Assembly (NCBI GenBank): GCA_947469485.1
Contig: CANIPU010000025.1
Location: 1-35,426, forward strand
DNA from: Chitinophagaceae bacterium
GTDB taxonomy: Bacteria; Bacteroidota; Bacteroidia; Chitinophagales; UBA10324
Length of the DNA: 35,426 bases
Direction of reading: 5' to 3'
Part shown: positions 17,984 to 27,349 of the stretch, piece after piece
Layout of the letters: every line of letters begins with the position of its first letter
Position numbering within the stretch: position 1 is the stretch's first letter
Program-made: the position numbers and the translations under genes
The notes under the pieces: model-generated
Databases searched by the model: none
Told to the model about the DNA's origin: nothing
The model's input: the letters and a program-made list of their open reading frames with translations, nothing else

Positions 17984-20900
17984 CTATTTACTCAATTGGG
18001 ATATCTGTGATTTTAATTCGTCAATTTCTTTTTGCTGGTCTTGTATTGCACCAATTAACACCGGTATTAAACCAATGTAGTTAACACCCTTGTAATCTAT
18101 TTGTGAAGTAATTACAGCTCCTTCTTCGCCATCCCTTGTATCGTCTTTTACAACATAAGAGAAAGTAGCAGGCTGTACGAGTGATGGAATAATTTTTTCT
18201 AAATCCTGAGCAATTAATCCCACTTGTTCGCCTTGTGGCAAATTCATGTGAGCGTAATCACCTTCGTGTTTGTATTCATAAGTTTTTGGTTGCATCTGCA
18301 TAACCTGTTGCAATGCCCCGTTGAAATTTTGTACATTTTGTTTCAACTTGTTATCTGATGTACTTAATAGCATTCCGGTGTAACCAACATTACCACTGAA
18401 GTAACCAGCCCAGTCGTTTCCACCTGCGCCCTGCACTCCGTAAATTCCGTAATCTGCACCTGCACTACCTGAACCATAACCATAAACACCGTAGTAAGAA
18501 TTTGCACCACTTCCGGCAGCATTACCATATACTCCATAACCTCCGTTTCCAAAAGCACTACCACGAAGACCTTCGCCATTCGTACCAGCATTGCCACCAA
18601 AAATTGCAGCTGAACTCGAAAGGGTACCTGTTTTTTGAATATTTACACCATAACCAATTCCGGATTTGGCTCCATTTATTAATACAGAACTTGAAAGAGT
18701 CCAGATATCAAGCATTGTATTGTTATTGGTAGAATTGTTGTTTTCCATTCGGCCCATACTACCTGCATAAGCAGCATCACCATAAACATGCAATCTGTAA
18801 GTAGGTGTTCCTGTTCCGATACCAACATTTCCATCGCCTGTTGCTGTAATGATATCAGGAGTTGAACTATGGCTTAAAGAAAATTTTGATGTTGCAGGTG
18901 TTGCACCAACCAAGCCTGCAGTACTGAAATAGCTGCTTCCACCGCTGTAATAATTAATTCGTGCCCAATCGCCAACAGTTTGTTCGTAAATTGCTAAGTG
19001 CGGATTACTTGATGATGTTGAATTGTAATCAATTTTTGTTTTGCCACTGAAGTATCCGGCAAAACCTGATCCTGTAACTAAACCTTTCACACCATTTCCA
19101 ACAGCACCTCCGTCAAACAATCCAGCATATTGAACACCGGTTGTTTTTGAATGTAATCCACCAGAGGAACTTGTTCCTCCATTAAATTCTCCTGCATATC
19201 CGGTTCCGGTAGCGAAAGATTCAAATGAATTTCCAATACCATTATTTGTTACTACCATAGCTGAAGTTCCCGAACCTAAATTATTTTTATCTATATAAAC
19301 CGCTTCTCCCTGACCTGTTTTATTTATATATAGATTATATCCGTTTCCACTGTTTAACACATTAACTGTATTGTTTGTATTGGCAGCGTTACTGTTTTGA
19401 AATTGTGCAATCACATTGGTTGCTGTTGAACTTTCAACATCAAATAATGATGTTGGTGTTGTTGTTCCGATTCCAACATTTCCGCCATTGAAATTATAAA
19501 TATTGCTTCCGCTTTGAATCCAAAGATTGGTGCTTCCACCCGTAGTAGCATCCGGTGCTGGAGTCCAGGAAGTTCCATTCCATTTTAAAACATAGCCATT
19601 GGTAGGAGCCAGATTTGAAACAGAATAGTTCTGAATTTTAGAAACGGTATTTGCAATTAATGTTCCTGTAACATCTCCTCCCATTGGTTGAACGCTTACA
19701 ACAGTTCCTGTAATATCAATTCCGGTTCCGGCAGTATATGTTCCTGCACCACCGCTATTATCAGTTCCTGGAGCCCATGATGTTCCATTGTATTTTAAAA
19801 CTTGTCCTGTTGTTGGAAGTGTTCCTGAAACGCTAACGGTTTGTAATTTACCAACCACAGTTGCATTCGGGTTTCCGGTTACATCACCTGAAAGTGCATT
19901 AACAGAAATTGCATTTGAACCATTGATTGTAATTCCGGTTCCGGCAGTATAAGTTGCACCACCGCCAACAATATCTGTTGATGGTACCCATTGAGTTCCA
20001 TTATATTTTAAAACCTGACCTGAAGAAGGTGAACCTGCAACAACCGGCTTTCCTTGTAAATTACTGATTGAATTTGAAGTTGATGTTCCTGTAACATCGC
20101 CCCCTAAGTTAGATGCACTAATAACATTTGAACCATTAATTGTGATTCCTGTTCCTGCAGAATAAGTTGCACCACCCGCCGCTTGAATATCAGTTCCTGG
20201 TGTCCATTGTGTTCCATCATATTTTAATACCTGACCTACAGTTGGTGTTAAAGCTGAAACAGGTTTACCTTGAATTTTTGATAAAGTGTTTGCCGTTATA
20301 CTACCTGTAACATCTCCTGTCATTGCTGATGTGCTGATTACAGTTCCTACTATACTAATACCTGTTCCTGCGGTGTAAGAAGTTCCACCTGATCCGCTAT
20401 TATCTACATCTGGTTTCCATTGCGTTCCATCAAATTTCAAAACCTGACCTGTTGAAGGTGCGGTTGAAGAAATTGGTTTTCCCTGAATTCCATCTACGAG
20501 AGGATTAGGATAAATTCCAGATAAATCACCATTCGCAGTTGTAGTAATAGTTATGTCATCTGATGCATTTACATCTCCTGTATTATTAATGACATTTGAA
20601 CCTGTTATAGAAATTCCGGTTCCCTGATAATATGATGCCCCGCCGGTACCACCATTATCATTTCCTGGAATCCATGATGTACCGTTAAATTTTAAAACCT
20701 GGCCTGAAGCAGCTGTTGTAACATCAACATCACCCAAATCATCCAAATTCATATTGCCACCTATTTTTCCTGCAACCATTGCAAAAGGAACACTTAATAA
20801 CTGTGTAGTTCCCATATCCAGGTAATTACTACCGCCATTAGCATCCATTTCAATTTTCAACCACTGATTTCCTGAAGTCCATGGAACCGATGCAAAAGTT

Positions 20901-21199
20901 CCTGATAGAATTGTTCCGCCTCCAATCTGCAGAGTGAACAATCCGAATTGATTGGTAACAACATTATGAGTTTCCTGATAAACGGAAGTGCCTGTTGCGC
21001 CACCGTTTAATACCGAAATCCGCAATGAAATCATATGTGATGACATTACATTTCCTGATGCATCTCTGGCAACTCCCTGATAGTTGAATCGCTGTGGTAC
21101 TTGTGCATTGGCAAATTGCAAACTCATTAAAAGAGTTATTGCGAATAATCCAATCTTCTTTAGAAGAAAGGTTTCCATATTAGCAATTAGCGTTTTCAT
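17984..21199 (-). CDS. Tail-fibre-like secreted protein with tandem repeats and C-terminal S74 chaperone domain
   Basis: A 1071-residue protein. After a signal peptide (about residues 8-32, ending FANAQVPQ) comes a conserved head domain (RFNYQGVARDASGN to LLSVPFAMVAGK, about 35-145). Residues about 155-545 contain six copies of a roughly 72-residue repeat marked by GQVLK(F/Y)(N/D)GT(S/Q)W and GDVTG. A second region (about 550-940) is glycine/serine-rich with shorter motifs (GYAGEFNGG, YAGLFDGG, FAGYFSG, GVYGYGSG). The C-terminus (about 943-1071) matches the peptidase S74 intramolecular chaperone: SDNKLKQN at 948-955 with candidate Ser948/Lys953 dyad, GLIAQDLEK, and a final coiled coil. Such domains trimerise beta-helical phage tail spikes and cut themselves off. 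It follows a small T9SS protein by 15 bases; no T9SS signal is seen on this protein. Confidence 0.88.
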   Translation of the reverse strand: MKTLIANMETFLLKKIGLFAITLLMSLQFANAQVPQRFNYQGVARDASGNVMSSHMISLRISVLNGGATGTSVYQETHNVVTNQFGLFTLQIGGGTILSGTFASVPWTSGNQWLKIEMDANGGSNYLDMGTTQLLSVPFAMVAGKIGGNMNLDDLGDVDVTTAASGQVLKFNGTSWIPGNDNGGTGGASYYQGTGISITGSNVINNTGDVNASDDITITTTANGDLSGIYPNPLVDGIQGKPISSTAPSTGQVLKFDGTQWKPDVDNSGSGGTSYTAGTGISIVGTVISTSAMTGDVTGSITANTLSKIQGKPVSALTPTVGQVLKYDGTQWTPGTDIQAAGGATYSAGTGITINGSNVISASNLGGDVTGTSTSNSISNLQGKPVVAGSPSSGQVLKYNGTQWVPSTDIVGGGATYTAGTGITINGSNAISVNALSGDVTGNPNATVVGKLQTVSVSGTLPTTGQVLKYNGTSWAPGTDNSGGAGTYTAGTGIDITGTVVSVQPMGGDVTGTLIANTVSKIQNYSVSNLAPTNGYVLKWNGTSWTPAPDATTGGSTNLWIQSGSNIYNFNGGNVGIGTTTPTSLFDVESSTATNVIAQFQNSNAANTNNTVNVLNSGNGYNLYINKTGQGEAVYIDKNNLGSGTSAMVVTNNGIGNSFESFATGTGYAGEFNGGTSSSGGLHSKTTGVQYAGLFDGGAVGNGVKGLVTGSGFAGYFSGKTKIDYNSTSSSNPHLAIYEQTVGDWARINYYSGGSSYFSTAGLVGATPATSKFSLSHSSTPDIITATGDGNVGIGTGTPTYRLHVYGDAAYAGSMGRMENNNSTNNNTMLDIWTLSSSVLINGAKSGIGYGVNIQKTGTLSSSAAIFGGNAGTNGEGLRGSAFGNGGYGVYGNAAGSGANSYYGVYGYGSGSAGADYGIYGVQGAGGNDWAGYFSGNVGYTGMLLSTSDNKLKQNVQNFNGALQQVMQMQPKTYEYKHEGDYAHMNLPQGEQVGLIAQDLEKIIPSLVQPATFSYVVKDDTRDGEEGAVITSQIDYKGVNYIGLIPVLIGAIQDQQKEIDELKSQISQLSK
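19560..20730 (-). repeat. Six tandem coding repeats of about 215 bp in the fibre gene
   Basis: The reverse-strand motif for GQVLK(F/Y)(N/D)GT recurs near 20695, 20440, 20225, 20010, 19793 and 19582. Four of the five spacings are about 215 bases (72 residues); the first is longer because it contains an extra asparagine/threonine-rich insert. Copies have diverged at the nucleotide level but keep protein features TAGTGI.I.G, GDVTG, and KIQGKPV. Confidence 0.85.
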
Positions 21200-21214
21200 G
21201 TTTTATTTATTTAA

Positions 21215-21706
21215 TTATTGAATTTTTGTGATTTTGTGTGTGTACGATTCACGACCGTTTTCTTCAATTACAATAAAATATGTACCTGATGAAAGTTGTT
21301 GTAGGTCAATGCTGGTTTGTTGATTGTTAAATTCCTCTTCAATTAATTTTCTTCCTAAGACATCAATTAGAAATACCTGCGTATTATTTGAAAACACTGA
21401 ACCTTCATTTTGAATTGTAATTGAATTGCTTGCAGGATTTGGATAAATATTTATTTCATAAATCGGACTCTCAACTTCTGTTATACCGGTTGCAGTATAT
21501 GAAGGCTGCTGAAATCCCTGCGTGATTTTGTTGTTTGAACCACTGATAGTAGTTGTAGCTGATTCACCAATTGTAAATGATAATGATGAGCCTGAAACTG
21601 AATAATAATTACCAGCAACTCCTATTACCTGAGGTGAAATACTTTGGGCACTTGAAAATGTATTTAAAATGAAAATAAGTGCAACAATTGTGTAGAGGGT
21701 TCTCAT
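21215..21706 (-). CDS. Small T9SS type A sorting-domain protein
   Basis: A 163-residue secreted protein with a signal peptide (MRTLYTIVALIFILNTFSSA), a short glycine/serine-rich region (SISPQVIGVAG, then FTIGESATTTISGSNN) and a C-terminal Por secretion-tail domain (residues about 88-163): INIYPNPASNSI, VLGRKLIEEE, LSSGTYFIVI and a basic end HKITKIQ. That domain sends proteins through the type IX secretion system to the cell surface. Apart from the sorting domain there is hardly any mature protein (about 65 residues). It is the promoter-proximal gene of the pair with the tail-fibre-like protein and could be its surface partner; this is inference from position. Confidence 0.88.
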   Translation of the reverse strand: MRTLYTIVALIFILNTFSSAQSISPQVIGVAGNYYSVSGSSLSFTIGESATTTISGSNNKITQGFQQPSYTATGITEVESPIYEINIYPNPASNSITIQNEGSVFSNNTQVFLIDVLGRKLIEEEFNNQQTSIDLQQLSSGTYFIVIEENGRESYTHKITKIQ

Positions 21707-21957
21707 TTTTCCCTGTTTTTGGTAGTTTTTGGGAATTTTGAGTCCTATTACATTGTCAATTCAAATAAGTTTCGAACGATAATCAAAACACTTTGAATTT
21801 GTTTTGATAATAATATGTAAAATCAAACATTGGTATTTTATAAATTAAAAAAATGAGAACATCAATAATTTCTGTACAATATTTTTTTTCGAATTAAGTT
21901 CTTCACTTTTTATTTCACTTTCATCTACCTTCGTCAAAAAAAAATAAAACATCAATC
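21707..21957. other. Divergent intergenic region, A+T-rich
   Basis: This 251-base gap must hold promoters for the T9SS/fibre pair (minus) and for the small membrane protein (plus). I see no exact TAnnTTTG facing either gene; TACCTTCG at 21926-21933 (one mismatch, plus strand) is the best candidate for the plus side. Nothing else is recognisable. Confidence 0.4.
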
Positions 21958-22488
21958 ATGGTCTTGACCTACATTCTTGAAATTTTAAAATATACTTTGC
22001 CTTCAGTTGTAACTTTTTTAACTGCATATTTTATTCTGAAAGTTTTTTTAGAAGCTGAACACGAAAAAAAACAACTTGAAGTCCGAATTGAAAATTTCAA
22101 AACTGCATTACCTATTCGATTGCAGGCCTATGAAAGATTGGCTTTATTTCTTGAAAGAATTTCTCCTAACAGCTTAATACATCGTGTAAATAAACCGGGA
22201 ATGAATGCTCGTGATATGCAGCTGGCATTAATAAGTAATATCAGGTTGGAATTTGAACATAATCTGGCACAACAAATTTATGTTAGCGGACCAACCTGGA
22301 TGCAAATAATTCAAGTTAAGGAAGAAATAGTTAGTATAATAAATCGCGTTGCTGTCGATATGCCTGAAACAGCATCTGCAAAGGATTTAAGTCGTCGCAT
22401 ATTCGAATATTTTATTAATAACGAACAGTCAATGCCAACTCAGAAGGCTTTGGATACATTGAAAAATGAAGTGAAGAAGATATACTGA
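21958..22488 (+). CDS. Conserved single-pass membrane protein of unknown function
   Basis: A 176-residue protein with one N-terminal transmembrane helix (residues about 10-30, LKYTLPSVVTFLTAYFILKV), a charged helix (EAEHEKKQLEVRIENFK), and a helical cytoplasmic domain with conserved-looking segments (LPIRLQAYERLALFLERI, RLEFEHNLAQQIYVS and MPTQKALDTLKNEVKKIY). I recognise the type as a Bacteroidota-restricted family, but no function is known to me. It lies 68 bases upstream of the acyl-CoA mutase and may be co-transcribed with it. Confidence 0.75.
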   Translation: MVLTYILEILKYTLPSVVTFLTAYFILKVFLEAEHEKKQLEVRIENFKTALPIRLQAYERLALFLERISPNSLIHRVNKPGMNARDMQLALISNIRLEFEHNLAQQIYVSGPTWMQIIQVKEEIVSIINRVAVDMPETASAKDLSRRIFEYFINNEQSMPTQKALDTLKNEVKKIY

Positions 22489-22556
22489 TTTGATAATTTG
22501 GTGATGAAATAACTCTTTGTAATCAGTGATTCTGCTAGAAAATTTATTTTAGAAAA

Positions 22557-24128
22557 ATGTCGAAAGAAAAATCTCGTGATAAAAAATTTGAAACTGGTAG
22601 TGGAATTGAAATAAATTCGCTGTATAAAAATTCTTCAAAACATAATGAAGAATTGCCGGGAGAATTTCCATTCACACGCGGAGTTCATCCTTCCATGTAT
22701 CGTGATAAATTGTGGACCATGCGGCAGTATGCAGGATTTTCTACAGCCGAAGAATCGAACAAACGATACCATTATTTATTAAGCCAGGGCACAAGCGGAT
22801 TATCTGTTGCATTTGATTTGCCTACACAGATTGGCTACGACAGTGACCACGCAATGTCGGAAGGTGAAGTTGGGAAAGTCGGAGTTGCAATTGATTCGCT
22901 TGAAGACATGGAAATTCTTTTCAAAGGAATTCCGCTCGATAAAATTTCTACATCAATGACTATAAATGCCACCGCTTTTATTCTGCTGGCATTATATATA
23001 GCATTGGCAAAAAAGCAGGGAGCAGATGTAAAAAAATTATCAGGCACTATTCAAAATGATATTCTGAAAGAGTATGCAGCGCGTGGCACCTACATCTATC
23101 CGCCAAAACCATCAATGCGATTGATCACTGATATTTTTGATTATTGCAGTCATGAAGTTCCGGCTTGGAATACCATTTCAGTTAGTGGTTATCACATTCG
23201 CGAAGCGGGCAGTGATGCTGTTCAGGAATTAGCATTCACATTGGCGAATGGTAAAGCGTATTTAAAAGCAGCGATTGACAAAGGACTTGATATAAATGTT
23301 TTTGCAAAACGGATTTCTTTTTTCTTCAACGCACATAATAATTTATTTGAAGAAGTAGCGAAGTTTCGTGCGGCGAGAAAAATGTGGGCGCAGATTACAA
23401 AGGAGATGGGCGCAACAGATGAGCGTGCCATGATGTGTCGCTTTCACACACAAACAGGTGGAAGCACATTGACCGCGCAACAACCAATGAATAATATCAC
23501 TCGTGTAACACTGCAGGCACTCGCTGCTGTTCTCGGAGGAACACAATCATTGCACACCAATGGTTTTGATGAAGCGCTTTCATTACCAACCGAACAAGCT
23601 GCAGGCATTGCATTGAAAACACAACAAATTATTGCACACGAAAGCGGAGTGAGTGAAACTGTTGACCCGCTTGGTGGTTCATATTTTATTGAAGCATTGA
23701 CTGATGAAGTAGAAAAAAAAGCATGGGAATATATTCATCGCATTGATGCAATGGGTGGTTCGGTTGCTGCAATTGAACAGGGTTATATGCAGGAAGAAAT
23801 TGCGCGCTCATCCTATAAGTACCAACGCAAAATTGAAAGCGGCGAAAAAATTATTGTTGGCTTGAATAAATTTTTAGCAGATGAAAAACCACCTGAAAAT
23901 GTTTTTCGTGTTGACGAATCAATTCGCACGCATCAATCTGAAAAATTGAAATCGTTGCGTGCGCGAAGAGACAGTACAAAAGTGAATTCTATTCTGGCAG
24001 CACTCGAAACAAAAGCAAAAGGAGAGGAGAATTTAATGCCGATAGTTATTGAAGCTGTAGAAAATTATGCAACACTCGGCGAGATTGCTGATTCACTGAG
24101 GAATGTTTTTGGAGAGTACAAAGGATAG
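22557..24128 (+). CDS. Acyl-CoA mutase large subunit (methylmalonyl-CoA mutase family)
   Basis: A 523-residue protein covering only the TIM-barrel catalytic part of B12-dependent mutases such as methylmalonyl-CoA mutase. Characteristic segments are [97 protein letters not shown] and [13 protein letters not shown]. The motif [11 protein letters not shown], rather than DLATHRGYDSD as in the classical enzyme, is the form seen in two-subunit mutases of archaea and many bacteria. The cobalamin-binding domain is absent and must be a separate protein encoded outside the window. Such enzymes rearrange methylmalonyl-CoA/succinyl-CoA or related branched acyl-CoAs; exact substrate is undecided. Confidence 0.9.
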   Translation: MSKEKSRDKKFETGSGIEINSLYKNSSKHNEELPGEFPFTRGVHPSMYRDKLWTMRQYAGFSTAEESNKRYHYLLSQGTSGLSVAFDLPTQIGYDSDHAMSEGEVGKVGVAIDSLEDMEILFKGIPLDKISTSMTINATAFILLALYIALAKKQGADVKKLSGTIQNDILKEYAARGTYIYPPKPSMRLITDIFDYCSHEVPAWNTISVSGYHIREAGSDAVQELAFTLANGKAYLKAAIDKGLDINVFAKRISFFFNAHNNLFEEVAKFRAARKMWAQITKEMGATDERAMMCRFHTQTGGSTLTAQQPMNNITRVTLQALAAVLGGTQSLHTNGFDEALSLPTEQAAGIALKTQQIIAHESGVSETVDPLGGSYFIEALTDEVEKKAWEYIHRIDAMGGSVAAIEQGYMQEEIARSSYKYQRKIESGEKIIVGLNKFLADEKPPENVFRVDESIRTHQSEKLKSLRARRDSTKVNSILAALETKAKGEENLMPIVIEAVENYATLGEIADSLRNVFGEYKG

Positions 24129-24132
24129 CTAA

Positions 24133-24876
24133 ATGAAATTTCTTTTCTCCGGATTTATACTTTTTTGTTTATCACTTATAATTTCCTCTTGTAGAACCTA
24201 TCATGTTTCAGATTATTCTGCAAATAAGTTCAGTATGAAAGCAGATTATCCGGTCGATTCTGCAATGTGGAAATTTCTGATTCCCTTTCGCGACAGCTTG
24301 AATAAAACAATGCAGGTTGTAATTGGTAAATCAGATTCCGTATTAACCAAACAACAACCCGAAGGCACACTCGGAAATTTTGTTGCTGATGCATTATTGA
24401 TACAGTCACGAAAAGAACTGAATTCAGAAATTGATTTCAGTATTGTCAACAATGGAGGAATACGGATTCCTTCATTACCCGCAGGAGAAATCACAATGGG
24501 GAAAATATTTGAACTCATGCCTTTCGATAATTCAATCGCATTAATAGAAGCCAATGGAAAAATTGTTCATCAGTTAATTAATAAAGCAGCGGCAAAAGGA
24601 GGATGGCCGGTTGCCGGAATGCAGTACATGATATATAAAGGAACTGCCGAACAGATTTACATCAATGGAAAAAAATTAGATACGCTAGCTAATTATCATT
24701 TTGTATGCAGCGATTACATAGCGAATGGAGGAGATGATTGCACATTTCTTATTTCTGAAAAAAAAATAATGAGCCCGATTTTGTTTCGGAATCTTTTAAT
24801 CAATTACATTTTATCGTTAACAGCAGAAGGAAAATCAATTTCTGAAAAATTGGAACAAAGAGTTGTCAATGAATGA
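24133..24876 (+). CDS. Lipoprotein consisting of a 5'-nucleotidase C-terminal domain
   Basis: The protein (247 residues) has a lipoprotein signal peptide with lipobox ISSC (Cys20) and is otherwise a stand-alone 5_nucleotid_C domain. Family motifs seen: EGTLGNFVADALL, VNNGGIRIPSLPAGEITMGKIFELMPFDN, and the substrate-side SDYIANGGDDCTF. In UshA-type enzymes this domain binds the nucleotide base and is joined behind the catalytic metallophosphatase domain. Here the catalytic domain is a separate gene directly downstream, overlapping by 8 bases, so the two probably work as a two-subunit 5'-nucleotidase/UDP-sugar hydrolase. It starts 4 bases after the mutase stop. Confidence 0.88.
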   Translation: MKFLFSGFILFCLSLIISSCRTYHVSDYSANKFSMKADYPVDSAMWKFLIPFRDSLNKTMQVVIGKSDSVLTKQQPEGTLGNFVADALLIQSRKELNSEIDFSIVNNGGIRIPSLPAGEITMGKIFELMPFDNSIALIEANGKIVHQLINKAAAKGGWPVAGMQYMIYKGTAEQIYINGKKLDTLANYHFVCSDYIANGGDDCTFLISEKKIMSPILFRNLLINYILSLTAEGKSISEKLEQRVVNE

Positions 24877-25798
24877 GCGCAGAAAATTTTTAAAACAATT
24901 AAGTGCAGGAGCATTATTACTCGGTGCTAATTCTTTTCCTCTCGAAGCATTTGCGTATGATGATATACAAAAGCTCACTATTCTTCATACCAACGATTGG
25001 CATTCACGCATTGACCCGTTTCCGATGGATGGCGGAAAATTTCAGGGACTCGGTGGTGCAGCTGCAAGAGCATCGCTGATAAAAAAATTGCGAGATTCAG
25101 CTGACCATGTTTTATTGTTAGATGCCGGAGATATTTTTCAGGGCACACCTTACTTCAATTATTTTCAGGGAGAACTCGAAATGAAACTGATGAGTCAGAT
25201 GCAATATGATGCAAGTGCAATAGGTAATCACGATTTTGATAATGGTTTGGAAGGACTCGCCAGTCAGTTACCTAATGCAACTTTTCCATTGATAAATTCG
25301 AATTATGATTTCACCAATACTGCGATGCAGGGGAAAACTATTCCCTTCAAAATTTTTAAAAAAGGAAAATTGAAAATCGGTGTGTTCGGAATCGGAATTG
25401 AGTTGAAGGGATTGGTGCCCGATAAATTATTTGGTGAAACAAAATATCTTGAGCCTGTTTCCATTGCAAATAATATTGCTGCACAGTTGAAGAATGACTA
25501 CCATTGCAACATGATAATTTGTTTATCGCATTTAGGAGCGAAATACGACGATAAAAAAATAAGCGATGAGATTTTAGCAATGAGTACCCGCAATATTGAT
25601 TTAATAATTGGAGGACACACTCATACTTTTTTTGATGCGCCCATAAGTTATAAGAACATTGATAACAAACAAGTACTCGTGAACCAAGTTGGTTGGGCAG
25701 GATTGGTTTTAGGAAAAATAGATTTCTATTTTAAAAAAAATAGCATTGATAAACAAGCAATTTCAACACAAGTAATAATTTCCAATTCTGCAAGCTGA
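24869..25798 (+). CDS. Tat-exported metallophosphatase (5'-nucleotidase catalytic domain)
   Basis: The catalytic half of a UshA-like 5'-nucleotidase. Metal-binding motifs are in order: HTNDWHSRIDP, DAGDIFQGTP, GNHDFDNG, LSHLGAKYD and GGHTHTFFD. The N-terminus carries a twin-arginine signal (RRKFLKQL followed by SAGALLLGANSFPLEAFA), so it is likely exported folded through Tat. I chose ATG 24869 over an in-frame TTG at 24863: it overlaps the previous stop by 8 bases, consistent with coupling. At 309 residues it contains no C-terminal nucleotide-binding domain; that is the preceding gene. Hydrolysis of extracellular nucleotides or UDP-sugars is expected; the exact substrate is unknown. Confidence 0.9.
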   Translation: MNERRKFLKQLSAGALLLGANSFPLEAFAYDDIQKLTILHTNDWHSRIDPFPMDGGKFQGLGGAAARASLIKKLRDSADHVLLLDAGDIFQGTPYFNYFQGELEMKLMSQMQYDASAIGNHDFDNGLEGLASQLPNATFPLINSNYDFTNTAMQGKTIPFKIFKKGKLKIGVFGIGIELKGLVPDKLFGETKYLEPVSIANNIAAQLKNDYHCNMIICLSHLGAKYDDKKISDEILAMSTRNIDLIIGGHTHTFFDAPISYKNIDNKQVLVNQVGWAGLVLGKIDFYFKKNSIDKQAISTQVIISNSAS

Positions 25799-25831
25799 AA
25801 AAATTTTTTTTTAAAAATATTTTCTTGCAGT

Positions 25832-25861
25832 TTTGTGCGCAAGTACATACATTCATCTTCG
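25832..25861 (+). promoter_or_regulatory. Possible dnaA promoter
   Basis: TTTG at 25832-25835 is followed 18 bases later by CATCTTCG (25854-25861), which differs from TAnnTTTG at two positions. The spacing fits the phylum's promoters and the site is about 40 bases from the dnaA start. Confidence 0.3.
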
Positions 25862-25899
25862 AATTAATTTAAAAAAGTTAAAAACAATCTATAGTCATT

Positions 25900-27333
25900 A
25901 TGTCGAAATCAGCAGAATCCGTTTGGAATGAGTGCTTGAAAATCATACAAGACAATGTAAATCCACAAAGTTTTAAAACCTGGTTTGAACCAATAAAAGC
26001 AGTTAAACTTCAGGGCGATGTTTTAACAATACAAGTTCCTAGTCAGTTTTTTTATGAGTGGCTTGAAGAACATTATGTAAGTATTTTAAGAAAAGCATTG
26101 AAGCGTGAACTTTCTAACGAAGCCCGTTTAGAATATCAGGTTGTTGTAGATAATTCTTCTCAAAAGAGCGGACCATTTACTGTTAACATTCCGACAGCAA
26201 CAACAAATGCTGTTAAATCACAAGAGATGCCGGCATCTATGGTGATGGGACATCAGATAAAAAATCCTTTTATTATTCCGGGCTTGCGTAAAGTAAATAT
26301 TGATCCGCAATTAAATGCTGCTTATACATTTGATACATATGTTGAAGGTGATAGCAATCGACTTGCACGCAGTGCAGGATATGCAGTAGCTCAAAAGCCG
26401 GGAGCAACTTCATTCAATCCATTAGTTATTTATGGTGGCGTAGGTTTAGGAAAAACTCACTTGGCTCAGGCAATTGGAAATCAGATAAAAACTTTGTATC
26501 CGAATAAAACTGTATTGTTTGTTCCTGCTGAAAAATTTACCAATCAGTTTATTGATGCGTTGAAAAATAATAGCGTTAACGATTTCATTCACTTCTATCA
26601 ATTAGTAGATGTGTTGATTGCCGATGACATTCAGTTTTTCGCAAACAAGGACAGAACTCAAGATATTTTCTTTCACATTTTTAACCACCTGCACCAAAGC
26701 TGTAAACAATTAATTCTTACATCTGATCGTGCGCCTCGTGATTTAGAAGGAATGGAAGAAAGACTGTTAAGCAGATTCCGTTGGGGATTGAGCGCCGATA
26801 TTCAGGTTCCTGATTTTGAAACACGAATTGCTATTCTTGAAAAGAAAATGTACGCTGATGGAATTGAATTGCCTCGTGATGTAATTGAGTTTGTTGCCTA
26901 TAATATAAGCACAAGTGTTCGTGATCTGGAAGGAGCTTTGGTTTCTTTGTTAGCTCAGTCATCACTTAACAGAAAAGAAATTGATTTGGATTTAGCTAAG
27001 AAAATAATTAAGAATTTTGTTAAAACAATTTCGAGAGAAGTTTCAATTGAATTTATTCAAAAAGCAGTTTGTGAATTCTTTAGTGTTCAACCTGAAAAGT
27101 TAAAAGAGAAAACCCGCAAGCGTGGTATCGTTCAGGCGCGTCAGTTGAGTATGTATCTTGCAAAGAGTTATACTAAAAATTCCTTAAAGGTTATTGGTCG
27201 TCATTTTGGAGGCCGTGACCATAGCACTGTCATCCACAGTTGTCAGGCAGTAAAAGACATGATGGATACTGATAAGGAGTTTAAAGAGTCAGTTCAGGAG
27301 ATTGAAAAGAAAATTCAGCTAAGTATTACCTGA
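25900..27333 (+). CDS. dnaA: Chromosomal replication initiator protein DnaA
   Basis: DnaA binds DnaA boxes at the origin and, with ATP, opens the duplex for replication. The 477-residue protein has domain I (about 1-85, VWNECLKIIQDNVNPQSFKTWFEPI), a short linker, the AAA+ domain III with Walker A GGVGLGKTH (179-187), Walker B VLIADDIQFF (238-247), and the R-rich SDRAPRDLEGMEERLLSRFRWGL region, and DNA-binding domain IV with the DnaA signature GGRDHSTVIHSCQAV near 437-451. The ATG at 25900 is unambiguous. It is not accompanied by dnaN, and no cluster of DnaA boxes is seen close by, so the origin may lie elsewhere, as is common in the Bacteroidota. Confidence 0.97.
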   Translation: MSKSAESVWNECLKIIQDNVNPQSFKTWFEPIKAVKLQGDVLTIQVPSQFFYEWLEEHYVSILRKALKRELSNEARLEYQVVVDNSSQKSGPFTVNIPTATTNAVKSQEMPASMVMGHQIKNPFIIPGLRKVNIDPQLNAAYTFDTYVEGDSNRLARSAGYAVAQKPGATSFNPLVIYGGVGLGKTHLAQAIGNQIKTLYPNKTVLFVPAEKFTNQFIDALKNNSVNDFIHFYQLVDVLIADDIQFFANKDRTQDIFFHIFNHLHQSCKQLILTSDRAPRDLEGMEERLLSRFRWGLSADIQVPDFETRIAILEKKMYADGIELPRDVIEFVAYNISTSVRDLEGALVSLLAQSSLNRKEIDLDLAKKIIKNFVKTISREVSIEFIQKAVCEFFSVQPEKLKEKTRKRGIVQARQLSMYLAKSYTKNSLKVIGRHFGGRDHSTVIHSCQAVKDMMDTDKEFKESVQEIEKKIQLSIT

Positions 27334-27349
27334 TTATTTTCAACTTCTC

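Noticed and set aside
21853-21897. Short peptide frame starting ATGAGAACATC
   Set aside because: Only 14 codons with no promoter or likeness to a leader peptide; similarity to the first codons of the T9SS gene is limited to a few bases.
22489-22556. Cobalamin riboswitch before the B12-dependent mutase
   Set aside because: The gap is only 68 bases, too short for a cobalamin aptamer, and no conserved B12-box was seen.
27230-27238. DnaA box near dnaA (TCATCCACA)
   Set aside because: It is a single near-match inside the dnaA coding sequence, in the codons for the conserved VIHS motif; no cluster or A+T-rich unwinding element is present, so no origin is called.
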